NCBI GenBank assembly: GCA_029204225.1
Contig: CM055092.1
Span: forward strand, 15,090,059 to 15,154,058
From: Diphasiastrum complanatum
Lineage: Eukaryota; Streptophyta; Lycopodiopsida; Lycopodiales; Lycopodiaceae
Direction: 5' to 3'
Length of the DNA stretch: 64,000 nt
In this document: positions 46,924 to 57,399 of the stretch, in pieces
How the letters are laid out: every line of letters begins with the position of its first letter
How positions within the stretch are numbered: the stretch's first letter is position 1
The notes under the pieces: model-generated
What the model was told of the DNA's origin: nothing
The model's database searches: none
The model's input: only the letters and a program-made list of their open reading frames with translations
Position numbers and translations under genes: made by a program

Positions 46924-48796
46924 GATTGCGCTGCCTCCGTGTGTGAGCGTAATTGGAGCACATGGGCCCTGGTTCACACAAGGAGAAGAAACAGGCTGTC
47001 AGTGAGTCAGCTAGAGCGGTTGGTGTTCTGTAGCACCAACGCACGTCTCGCCAGGAGACTGCCGACCATTACCAGCGCATTGCAGGTGATGGGCTATTCC
47101 CCCATAGCATGTTGGTTTACGTCTCACTAAAATGTAGGTTGCCATTTTTGATCAAGTTGTTGTCCTGACACGCAATATTTTGACCTTGCAGACGAAGATA
47201 TCTGATTTGGAGCGCCAGGTTGACTTGCCTACGGACAACGTCCATCCCATGCCTGCAGATGACTTGGGCACACAGTTGATGGCAGAGAGAGAGAGGGAGC
47301 TTGCTGAGATGAGAGAGACAGAGCTTGGGCTTGAGCACAGAGAGCCTCCTTTGTATGAGGCAGACGAGCCAGTGTCAGAGGATGAGCATGATGAGGATGA
47401 GCCCATTCGGGTTGTGTTTGCCAGTTCAGAGAGGGATGAGGCAGACCATACAAGTGCAGGGCACATGCCACGGGCAGGGGTCACAGGTGCATCACGTGGC
47501 AAAGGTGGGGCCCATGGCACAGGTTATACCGGGAGACAGGCAGGGCACACAGGGGGGGGGGAGTGGCATACTGACCTATGTTGACATGATGGAGGAGGCT
47601 CTTGATACAGGGCAGAGTGATTTAGATGCCGGTCCCGCAGATGTTTGAATGCGTGCAGTACAGAGTCATGGCCGTTACTACGACAGCACACCAGAGGAGG
47701 TACCAGATGACTTTGATTCCACAGATTGGGAGGCCATGCAGGGTCTACAGGGTGCACTTGATGAGGCACGGGTTGATTCAGGGGATGGTGCACAGGATGA
47801 TTAAGGGGATGGTGCACAGGATGAGGCCTAGAGCCCAGAGCATTTGTATTCAGATGCCCAGCTGGACGACTTGATTGCCACATTGGATTCAGAGGCTCAG
47901 CCAATGCCGAGTGTCAGGGCACCCCCTTCATCTCTTGCCAGCATGCCATACATAGAGTCCCAGCCAAAGCAGCCGCATGAGGTGTCTACAGTTCCTCCAG
48001 CTCCTCAAAGGGTATATGTGCACCGCACAGCTCCTCCAGTGCCACCGATGCCATTCAGGCCTGTAGCCCCCCCATCGCCGTCCACTTCTGCAGCACCAGG
48101 TCTCCATGGCAGGCCACCATCTGTGCCCAGGTTTTCTCTTGCAGCGCCCACATCCACAGTGGCTCCTCCAGCTGCTCCACCAGTGGCAGCACTCACTCCA
48201 CATCCTCCTCCTTTGGCAGCACCCATGATGTACCAGTACCGGCCACCGCAGCGCCCCTTTCAGTACATATCGCCGCTGTACTTGCCTCCTGCACAGCTAG
48301 TTCCTCCACCTGCAGCAGCCCCACGGGCACACACTCCATGAGCTCATCCTCCTCACTCAGGTGCACAGGGAGTTCCCTCTTTTGCTTCCCTATCCTAGCC
48401 GGCCTCAGCTTGGGCCCAGCCTAGCCAGCCAGGTGATTTGCATGGGGGTGACGAGGCATTGACAGCTCCTCTTGTCCGTAAGAGACCAAGAAGGCCCAAG
48501 GGTGCACCGAACAAGAAAGGCAAGGCACAGAAACTGCCAGGGAAGAGAGGACGACCACGCAGGGTTCCAGGTACAGCTAGAGGTGCAGGATTACAGCCAA
48601 CTTGAGGAGGTGTTGTTGGTTTGGCTTGCTTGGGGGCTGATGCGGAGGCAGACTGGGATGATGCCAATGAGGAGTCCTCCTCCTCGGACACACAGCCCAT
48701 GCTAGTTCCAGACAGGCAGAGATATCGGCTGCGAGAGTCTGCTCGGGGCCCTGAGTTGTCTCCGGAGCATTCGTCTGAGTCAGAGCCAGAGCATTG

Positions 48797-49322
48797 ATTG
48801 TGGCTCTGTTATTTTAGTTTCAGTAGTTTGTCTCTAGCAGACGGTCTACCATTGTACTCAAATCATTTTTCTTATTATATACAATGTTTGGCGTACTTTA
48901 TTTGCTGCACATTGTGCGTATGTCGCTCTATACATGTGATGCTGTATTTTCAATTTTATGTCAAATTCTATGTGCGTGTGTGAATCTTATTTTCAACTAA
49001 TTTTGATTGAAGTGAATGATAGCTTCACATAAATGCACCTACATAATGAGCACAACAATTACACCTACACCCCAAACTACATTTCACAAACACATGTATC
49101 ACATTTGCATTTTAAAAAATACAGAGATTGCATTTCACTTGACCAGGCTCGCGTTGTACAAAAAACAACTATGTATTCATTCTACCGTTGTATCAAGATA
49201 ACTTTACATATCCCGTCCTTTTTTTAAGCAGCTATCTAGTTATTTTCCGCACTCTAAATTGCCGAAAATTACATAGCAACAGTCCGCCACATACGGCTGG
49301 ACCTTATCTATTCTAAACATGC
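48797..49322 (+). other. 3' non-coding part of hAT-1
   Basis: AT-rich stretch between the convergent transposase and antisense ORF. No domain seen. Confidence 0.5.
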
Positions 49323-49709
49323 CTACTGATCCTCCACTGACTCCTCGACCTCATCAGGTGCATTGTTCTGTCGCTCTCGCTCTGCCTCCTGGTTAGCCCG
49401 ACGTCTGGCCACCCTTTCCCTGACCATGATGAGCTGCCGCCATGTGAAGTTCATTCCAATCTGCTCATCCAAATCCAGCTCGACAGCGGGGGCAGGGGCC
49501 ACAGCGGGGGCGGGGATCTGCAGCTCTGGGTGTCTCTCCCGAGTCTGTCGCAGCATCTCTGCAATGTTTGTTTCTTGCTTTCGATGTCTTTCGTTGTGCC
49601 TTCGGATATCTTCCTCGAGCTTCCTCCTGGCTTCTCCCTCGGGCTTTGGTGGTATGCGCACTGCCATCTCGATCGACCTTCTCCTCACAGCACCCTGCTC
49701 CTCGAACAC
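49323..49709 (-). CDS. Antisense ORF in hAT-1, unknown charged protein
   Basis: The open frame reads FEEQGAVRRRSIEMAVRIPP and ends EEVESVEDQ-like (actual end D-E-V-E-E-S-V-E-D-Q). I do not recognise a family. It is rich in Arg and Glu with two likely helical coiled-coil stretches (ARRKLEEDIRRHNERHRKQE and WRQLIMVRERVARRRANQEA) linked by an alanine/proline segment. An ATG lies at codon 14 or so (EMAVR); the frame is open further upstream. It lies inside hAT-1 and converges on the transposase gene, so it may be a second element protein. Confidence 0.45.
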   Translation of the reverse strand: MFEEQGAVRRRSIEMAVRIPPKPEGEARRKLEEDIRRHNERHRKQETNIAEMLRQTRERHPELQIPAPAVAPAPAVELDLDEQIGMNFTWRQLIMVRERVARRRANQEAERERQNNAPDEVEESVEDQ

Positions 49710-50230
49710 CCTCTCACAGCACCCTGGCTCTCAAACAGCCTCTCACAGCATGTCACCGGCTCTCGCTTGCTCTCACTGTCTATCACTAGCTCTCTCACAG
49801 CCTCTGAAAATGCCGATCACAATGGCATTTTGAGTGCTTATTAAAACCCACAGCCTGATCGGCCATGTGGATCCCCATCATCCCTCCATGTGCCTCTGTA
49901 CCCTAAACCCATGTGATGCTCCCCCCCTGTGTTGCTCTCCCATTGGCCCCATGGTCTGCTCACCCACAGTGCCCATGTGCTGTTGCACCAGTCCCCTGCA
50001 CCATGTACTATACCCTCTTTTTTTACACCCAGAACCCCTTTTTTTTTTTCCATTTTTTTGACCTGTTTTGGTAGGTGGTAGGCAAAAATCAAATATTAAA
50101 AACATTAAAAAAATATATATATATTGAAAATGGTAGCGCCCTGGTACCGCGGATCCCAGGGTGGTACCGTACCGGCGGTACCACCGATATGGTACCGGCG
50201 GTACCATACCAGCGGTACCAAGGGACACTA

Positions 50231-50232
<2 letters not shown>

Positions 50233-50296
<64 letters not shown>
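50233..50296. repeat. (TA)n tract between hAT-1 and hAT-2
   Basis: About 30 TA units with a single G. It is shared by the right end of hAT-1 and the left end of hAT-2. Confidence 0.95.
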
Positions 50297-50579
50297 CTAA
50301 GGAAGCGGATGGCGGACGCGGACGCACGTCAGGACGCGCATCTGCGTCCAATTTTTTTCAATTTTTTTTTTTTTCAAAAACAAATAAAATAATAAGCAGG
50401 CACCTACCTACACTGCCCCCCATCCCAAAAGCAAAATAAAAACAATTTATGGCCCCTGTTTTTCCCCCAGAATTAATTATCAGAGGGTGTCTCACACCCA
50501 CCTTCCCCCTCCTGTTAAAAAATAGGAAAACAATATAAAAAATTTGCAAAAAAATTTGCAACAGACTGGGCCATGCCTC

Positions 50580-51306
50580 TCATAACCTCAGTATTACTAA
50601 ACAACCATGGCCAATGAGCAGTTCATAAATTATTACGAACCTTCATTGGGAACTAAGCTCCAAAAAAGCGGCAAAGAAAGATCTGAGAGTGGTTTCGAGT
50701 GAAGGTTTGTATGGCAAACATATTACTAGTTTGGGGTTTAGAAGTGAATGCTCGCCAGAGGATTGGGGAGAGGTGAACGCTCACCAGAAGAGTGACAAGC
50801 TCTTAGGAGCAGAAGTTTTTGGGGGAAATTAGGTCTCACCAGAAGAGTGACAAACTATACACTACTGTGACTCGGTTTCTTCCCGGATGAACTTCAACAG
50901 CTTACTAATTAGTTATGGCACTACTCCAACTCGCTACAATACGATGTCGAAATTTACAGTACCTGCTCCACGAACCCCCGCGCCTGTATTTTTGGACCAT
51001 TAATACATTCTACGCAGGTTTAAGTGTATGCTGCACAAGTGCAGCTTTGATGTTGAATCTGCACATACCTGTGGTGCAATGCCTACGACACAATGAGGAC
51101 GTGGGTGGGGTTGATGATGTTTCTGGATGATGATTATGCTTGTGGCTTGTTTTGATGGTTATGGCTGTGGGGTTGTGGGTTTAGGGTGATTTGTTAGGGT
51201 TTGGGGTGTTGTGTTAACTGTGCCATTTGTTAGGGTGTCGGGTCTAGGGTCTTATGTTAAATGGTTGAACATGATGCATTTGTTTTGAATGAGATGCAAA
51301 TGTGCT

Positions 51307-51308
<2 letters not shown>
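50580..51308. other. Internal hAT-2 sequence, no domain seen
   Basis: No transposase core or other domain is found. It is probably non-coding remnant left after the deletion. Confidence 0.4.

Positions 51309-51338
<30 letters not shown>
51309..51338. repeat. (TC)n microsatellite
   Basis: About 15 TC units inside hAT-2, near the break in the transposase sequence. Confidence 0.95.
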
Positions 51339-51341
<3 letters not shown>

Positions 51342-51388
51342 TTGCACGGAGCAAACCATTTTTGACTAACCATTCAACCTTCACAGAG

Positions 51389-52220
51389 CTAACCATTTGT
51401 AAGCAACCACGAATATCTATCCCAAGCCTCGTGTAGTGCGGCCAGTCTCTCTCTGACTGATGCAACCCGGTCCTGGAGCAAAGGGCCTCGTAGTGCGTCG
51501 ACTGTGGGTGGTGTGTAGCGGGGCCCACAGACTGCAACTTTCGAGATAGCCTCTCGAAAGATGCGGGATGATGCCATGATAAAGGGGAGGTTCAGGTCAT
51601 AGAACATCTGTGCTATGGTCCTGGTGGCCTCTCTGTGCTGCCCCTCTCAAAAAGATCCCGGCATGGACATCTGTCTGGTGCCTCGGGATGTGGATGGCTG
51701 GGAAACTGCGGATGTGGAGGTGGTGGCATAGGTGCAGGTGCGGAAGCGAAGGATGTGGACAGGCCGTGCAGATCTAACGGTGATGGCAGAGGCGTAGGTG
51801 CAGCAGTGGAGGCCATGGATCCATGGGGAGTACTGGCGGAGGCGGTGGCGGGGGCGGGTGCGGATGCAGTGGCAGTGGCGGGTGCAGATGCGACGGTGGG
51901 GGCGGTGGCGCTAGGTGTACAAGTGGCAGGGTCGGTGGCAATTGGTGCACCAGTAGAAATAGAGTTCGCGGCATCTGTGGACGGCTCGCTGGGCTCAACA
52001 GCTGTCTCAGAATATGTCTCTATAATGCGAGCCCTCTCCGCAATGGGGATGACCATACAAATGCCGATCCCGTAGCGACCCCCGGTGGGTCGGACTCGCA
52101 ACCCCCCCAGATGTGCTCGAACCCGAGAGGCGTTCCCTGTGAACTGCTTTTGACAAAAAGGGCAATGCCACTTTTTGTCGGGCATCACCTCCACCTCATC
52201 CCAAATAGGACGAGCAGCCA

Positions 52221-52230
<10 letters not shown>
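51389..52230 (-). pseudogene. hAT-2 transposase N-terminus (BED finger and start of DUF659)
   Basis: From ATG 52220 or so it reads MAARPIWDEVEVM, then KKWHCPFCQKQFTGNASRVR and AHLGG, a BED-type zinc finger (C-X2-C...H), ending GIGIC. A low-complexity Ala/Pro/Thr linker follows (about 52000-51680). After a frameshift near 51620 come MFYDLNLPFIMASSRIFREA, GPRYTPPTVDALRGPLL and WDRYSWL, the hAT segment normally just before SDGW. The rest of the transposase is absent. Confidence 0.75.
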
Positions 52231-52258
<28 letters not shown>

Positions 52259-52610
52259 GTGCACACACACAAGCACGGAAATCCAAGCTCTCTCTCCCAC
52301 CCTAAACCCTAAAACCCAAACCCAAGCACACCTAAACCTAAATCCTAAACTCACACACACACACACACTGTGCACACACACAAATCCTTTCTCTCTCCGT
52401 TCCTCACACTCTCTGTATCTTCCTCTCTCTCTCTCACACATAGATCACCACACACACACAACTGAATGCACACAAATCAACACACAATTTTCACACACAC
52501 ACACAATTCACACACACACGCAATTTTCACACACAATTTTCTCACACACACACACACACAAACACCATCTCTCTCTCTCTCCCTCTCTCTCTCTCTCTCT
52601 ATCACTCTAT
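52220..52610. repeat. Mixed (TC)n/(CA)n simple repeats with CCCTAAA motifs
   Basis: Alternating TC and CA tracts. Around 52297-52320 two or three CCCTAAA-like units occur, too few to be a telomeric array. Confidence 0.9.
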
Positions 52611-52832
52611 GCTCCTCCACACTCTCCCTCTTCCGCCCTCTGCCTGCTCTCGGGTTCTGCAGACTGTCCGCAGGGTCTGCGGGTTTTTGCTTTTTTTTTT
52701 TTTCTAACGTTTAGCCTTTAAAAAAAAAAAAATTAAAAAAAAGAGGATGCGTCCGACCCCGTGTTCGAGGGTCGGACGCGTCCGGGTCCGGGCGTCGGAC
52801 GCGGACGCGGACGTGGCCATTTTGGCCCGGAC

Positions 52833-52835
<3 letters not shown>

Positions 52836-52893
<58 letters not shown>
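52836..52893. repeat. (TA)n(GA)n tract
   Basis: About 16 TA units followed by about 13 GA units at the right border of hAT-2. Confidence 0.95.
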
Positions 52894-52894
<1 letters not shown>

Positions 52895-54762
52895 CAATGT
52901 AGCCAAAATATGAGACTTCTCTCCGATTCATAACACAAAATGAGAGATACATACGGAAAGTGTCTTAGGGTATTTGTGGTTGTAGTAGGCGACATTTGGG
53001 ACAATAACCACATAGTCTAATGAAATATGTATAATAAACCATATAAAAATGTCATTTGGACCAACTCGGGAACCTCCACATGGCCTGCACTTTGACCCTC
53101 GGTCCAACTATTTGAATTTTTCATAATTAGGCCTCAAGTTGATATTTACCAATTTGGACTATTTTTTTCACATGTTTCACTTACAATTGCAGTTAAACCT
53201 TTGAAACCCGTAGAACTCTGTTTAGATAAGTTTCTCTTGAAATTGAAGTTAAACTTTTTCTAAGTGAACGTAGTACTTAAACCAAATTTTAGTATAGTGC
53301 CACCTGTGCAGTTGATTTTGCAAAGAATTTGACAGAGTTAGCAAAAGACTCCAGAAATTTTTTATGCAAGTACTTAACACAAACATCTAGTATAAGACTA
53401 GTTGCGGCCTCTCACACTATAGGATAACAAAGGAGAAGACTAGCCAGTCCAAGAAACATAGTTATGGCAATCAACATATATTTTTCAGCTTAAAGAAGTC
53501 TAAAGCTAAGGCAGCTCGTAAATGTCAGCATATGTATGCTTTGCTTGAAGGACCCCATTTTTGACATCATGATAGGTCTCCCAGTTAAGATTATTACAAC
53601 AAGTCACGACTTCACAAGATTGGTTTATCCCCAAGGTGAATTGAGGTAACAAAACTTAGCATCAATAAACCAATATCTACTAAATCGACTGCACTCAAAA
53701 ATTAGTTTTCTCAAAATTATGCGTGCACATCTAACATTTTCCAAAAGCCAAAAATGCAACCGAAAAGATGCTGATGTTTCAACTCTAAACTTTGCAGCAA
53801 GAAAGATTTTTTACCTTGCATGTCGTTGTCATGTCTGCATAGACACTCAAGAGTGAGCTTCTGTCATCAACATAACTTACAATTCTTTAGTATGCACTCT
53901 CAAAGATTGACATTTAACACCTAAACATGCCTAAGAAACTTCTACAAAGTAAATGGAGCACAATACTTCTTTAGTAAGTGTGTCAAAAGAAATTATTGGT
54001 ATTCAATAAAATTCAAACATTTTGGTATTAGTTCACTGAACTTCAAAAACATAAGAAAGCTTTTCAACTACTTGAAATCTATATTAAATGTCCCACAAAA
54101 CAAAGCATGATGAAGCCAAATGCATCCATGCCTACAACAACCTTGAAGAAAGGAAAAGCATTGTAATGGACCAATGTACAAGAAGTCGTTTCAATAATTA
54201 GTAAATGATTCCAAATCTCCCACAGAACATAGCAAGCTGGATGTAGCTATGTCTGCAACAATCTTGGAAGAAAGAAAAGACTTCTACAGTGGAGCAATGT
54301 ACAAGGAGATCGGGGCATCTTTAGAAAATCAAATAAAACTAGGGACCTTTAATATGTGTCCCACACAGAAAAGTATATAAGGAAAATTTTCTTAAATTTT
54401 CATGTGCCACACTAATGTGATACTTAATTCCCATTTTACTAAATACATTTAATATAACAGATAGATTTAGGCATATGTTGGTCAATGAAAAATACTTTTA
54501 TACAATAATCTATGCACCTCTTGCATGAGATTAGTTACTCTATAATCTATGTGTGAATCTAGAGATTTAGGGAGGAAAAGAAGGGTAGATAATATGAAGA
54601 GTATCTTTGAAAAATGCATAAGAAACTCAACCTGAAGTTCATCAATTTCAAGGGAGCATCTAGCCCGGAGTTTCAACAATTTTGTAGCCCAACATGCATG
54701 TTATATAGACGCATCAATATAGCTGGGTGCCCGTTGTACATGACTTTGATAGAGCAGGTGAG
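52894..54762. other. AT-rich stretch, no gene seen
   Basis: No domain was recognised. 54087-54230 and 54231-54370 look like an imperfect tandem duplication of about 145 bp. Confidence 0.45.
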
Positions 54763-55186
54763 TACATTCGCCGCGTCCATTTACATTTACTTTACTTTAT
54801 GCATAAGCAAGCCTTGGGCCCTTTTTTATTCATTAGTGACACTTAGACTATATGGTTGGCCTTTGGCCTTATTATTCATTATTAGGCCATTTGGACATAT
54901 TACTAAAGAGTGGGGGCCTTCTTGGAGGGCGCACTATTTTCCCTCCCAGTTGGGACCTAGCCACCGGAAGCTTCCTTTTAGGGCTTCCTCTTAGCTATAA
55001 GTAGGGAAACTGTGTCATTTGTTATTCAGCTGATGATATTGATCTCTCTCTTTAGCCTCCTTAATCTCTCTCTTTCCTGCTTTCTAGGGTTAAGTCTTGC
55101 TTATGTGCTGCTTTCATAGCTTAAGTCTTGCTTATGTGATGCTTTCATAGCTTAGCTCCAGATCAGCTGTGGCTCTATTCGTAACT
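54763..55186 (+). repeat. Gypsy-1 5' LTR (visible part)
   Basis: It is nearly identical to 59435-59860. A TATA-like GCTATAAGTAGGG lies at about 54994-55006. The true start may lie further left, because the repeat does not begin with TG. Confidence 0.8.
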
Positions 55187-55884
55187 GTTATAAACTATAA
55201 TTTCCTGATTGCTGAATTTCAGATCTGATTTTCTGCTTGGGTGCCCATATTCCTTGCTGATTTTTCTCTCTTTGCTGAGGGCTTTCGTCTCTTTGCTTCA
55301 GCAACATTCAGCACAGTTTGGAGGAGGACCAACTCCCATCATTTTCCTTGGCAGAGCTTTAGCAAATAGTTAGCAGAAGTACTTCCACTAAACTTGGTGG
55401 CCGGAAATTTTTTTTTTTTTTTTTTTGGGCATAATATTTCCGGCGCCCAAGTTTCAACCCTCCATCACCCATTTCCAGCTTGTTTGCAGGCTCTCCAGCG
55501 CCCAATTCCCTCGTCTCTTTCGTCCGTTCCTCCTTCCATTTTCAGCCCTCTTTTCACTTTTGTTGGCAGGCTGTCCAGCCGCTTCATACCTGTCACTTTC
55601 GTCTGTTTTTGTCTCCGTTTGCAGCCATTTTTCACACCTTGTTTGCAGGCTGTCCATCGCCCATCCTCAACCAAATTTCACGAAATTCCGACTCCGTTTG
55701 ATATTCCAATTTGTCACTTGCCTCCTGGCTATCCAACTCATTTTCACAGCCTTCATTTTCACTTTTTTCATTTGCTAATTGCTGTCCTTTCTTAGTTGTG
55801 ATAATATTGGTTGTAATAGGCTAATTTGGGGTGACGACAAGAGTCCGCTCCCTCAAGTTTTCGTCTATTCCTTCCACTATCATT
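55187..55884 (+). other. Gypsy-1 leader with hairpin and tandem repeats
   Basis: It contains a stem (55391-55408 with 55436-55453) whose loop is mostly T. About three copies of GCAGGCTSTCCAGCGCCCA follow at roughly 80-bp spacing (55486, 55564, 55644). The block GGGGTGACGACAAGAGTCC (about 55827) just before gag is also present in Gypsy-2. Confidence 0.65.
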
Positions 55885-57399
55885 ATGGCACATTCACCTA
55901 CCCCGAGTGAGACTACTCAGGAAACCTTATCCGATCAGTTTCGTCGCATGGATGAGACCCTTTCTGGCCTCGTTCTTCGCTTCGATACCGTTATTACCGG
56001 CTTTGCTACTATGCAGTCACAGATTGATTCTTTACAACCTCATGGTCCTGGTAAAGCTCCTATTTTTCCTTCATTTGGGACTCCCCCTCCATTTAGATTT
56101 CCATCTTCCTCTGCTAGTTAGCCTGGTGGTGGACCGTTCATTCCACCTAACCCATCTCCCGGTTTCTTTTCACGCACTTCCTGAGCCACACTTTGCTCGA
56201 GACTTTCGTGATAGGGTACAGCTTGCTACCTATTCCGGTTCCTCTGACGGAAACTTATTAGAGAATTGGTTTGCTAAGCTTGACACATATTTTCAGATCT
56301 ACCCTAAGACTGATCCTCAAAAGATGCAGTTGGCTGCTTTACATTTAAATGGACGTGCCGCCACGTGGTGGCGAGTTTATAGAGCTGATCCTGATCGAGA
56401 AGGGCTCCATTTATGGCATACTTTTCGCCGTGACCTCCGTCATGCTATGATTGACCCTCAGTGGCTCGACTGCCAACGTGATACATTCTGTAGTCTCACT
56501 CAGACCAGTGATCTTGCTTCTTATACAGATCAGTTTATGGAGCTTTCTTATCTTTTCACAGATCTACAGCCCACTGAGCTTATTTCTCGTTACATTGCTG
56601 GGCTTCGTGGTGCTTTACGTTATGATGTTTCTTCCTTCCGTCCTCCCACACTTGTTGAGGCGATGTCTCTTGCCAGTACTTTATAGCATAAGTACTCTGA
56701 CACTCTTCCTTCCCGCTTCTCCCGACCCCATCCTTCTGCGTCATCTTTTCCCGCTGCGTCCACCCCTACACCTGCCCCTTCTGTTCCAGCTCTCTCCATT
56801 GTCCCTTCGTCTCCTCGACCTGCTTTTGTCCGACGTTACACGTCTGCAGAGTCCGCTGACCTTCAACAACAACGTCTTTGCTTTCGTTGTAAGAGTCCTG
56901 ACCATTTTGCCCGTGATTGCCGTCAGCCTCTCCCTACTACTACTGCTGTTTTTTACCATGAGGGCACTATTCCAGATGATTCCGATATCTACATTCACAT
57001 TTCTGATGAGCCTGACCTATCCTCTGAGCCTTCCACTAATTTACTTCCTGCTACTTGCCATGCTCAGCTTGCCTATGCTACTTGGACAGGGCGTCCTGGT
57101 CCTCGCTCCATTCGGTTACGTGTACGTATTACAGGTTGTGAGTATATTGCTTTAGTTGATACTGGCAGCACTCATTCTTTTATTAGCAGTTATATCACTC
57201 GTCGGATACGTGCTTCACCTATTCCTGCTTCACAGCCTCTCACAGTTGAGGTTGCCAGTTCCCATTCTTTTCCTAGTTCTCAGATGTTTCAGCGTTTACC
57301 ATACCGCATTATAGATTTTTCTGGACAGGCAGATCTTTACATTATTCCTATGGAGCGTTATGATCTTATCCTTGGTGTTGATTGGTTTGCATGTACTTG
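55885..57399 (+). pseudogene. Gypsy-1 gag and protease
   Basis: From ATG 55885 (MAHSPTPSE) a short N-part leads, after stops near 56120 and 56182 and a frameshift near 56180, into the Gag core: ATYSGSSDGNLLENWFAKLD, MQLAALHLNGRAATWWRVYR, DPQWLDCQRDTF, SRYIAGLRGALRYDV. A TAG at 56684-56686 follows. Next are the CX2CX4HX4C zinc knuckle (CFRCKSPDHFARDC, about 56880) and the protease site IALVDTGSTHSFIS (about 57150) with ILGVDW near the end. Confidence 0.85.

Larger units (their letters stand above)
45153..48796 (+). pseudogene. hAT-1 transposase with AT-hook tail
   Basis: Segments in order: a BED-finger-like start (DKSTRQKWWHLKC, about 45210); a DUF659 block (MEPLRRHWATYGCSIMSDGW, about 45640); VVTVVTDNATNCVQMG (about 45840); KPAPTRFSFDLVVIDRL (about 46080); WETRWNYFHRSIHSVAHILH; and the C-terminal ERNWSTWALVHTRRRNRLS (about 46955) with LERLVF. 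The D of SDGWTD, D of VTDN and E of CERNW correspond to the hAT catalytic triad. Two introns restore frame: 46395-46488 and 46834-46923. A third (47134-47191) is possible. A long acidic then proline-rich tail ends with the AT-hook KRGRPRR (about 48543-48563). Frameshifts near 45280 and 45745 and several stops disable it. Confidence 0.85.
44812..50232 (+). mobile_element. hAT-1: autonomous-type hAT transposon (decayed)
   Basis: The left end CATAGGTTCC and right end GGGACACTATG, with subterminal GGTACC arrays on both sides, match the MITEs to its left. The body (5.4 kb) encodes a hAT transposase on plus and a smaller antisense ORF. Both flanks are (TA)n, so an 8-bp duplication ATATATAT is compatible but not diagnostic. 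Stops and frameshifts in the transposase suggest it is no longer active. Confidence 0.8.
50297..52835 (-). mobile_element. hAT-2: internally deleted hAT transposon, GGACGCGTCC family
   Basis: Both ends carry dense GGACGC/GCGTCC motifs (50300-50350 and 52745-52815, including the palindrome GGACGCGTCC) followed by long A/T runs, and both are embedded in (TA)n. The right end reads CAGGTCCGGGCC inward, a typical hAT start; the left reads CTAAGGAAGCGG. The only coding sequence is the N-terminal part of a hAT transposase on minus. Confidence 0.65.

Noticed and set aside
47844-48341. Pro/Ala-rich plus-strand frame as an independent gene
   Set aside because: It is in the same frame as the downstream AT-hook and follows the transposase exons, so it is better read as the transposase tail.
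52297-52325. CCCTAAA units as a telomere remnant
   Set aside because: Only two or three imperfect units inside a mixed microsatellite; chance or slippage is enough.
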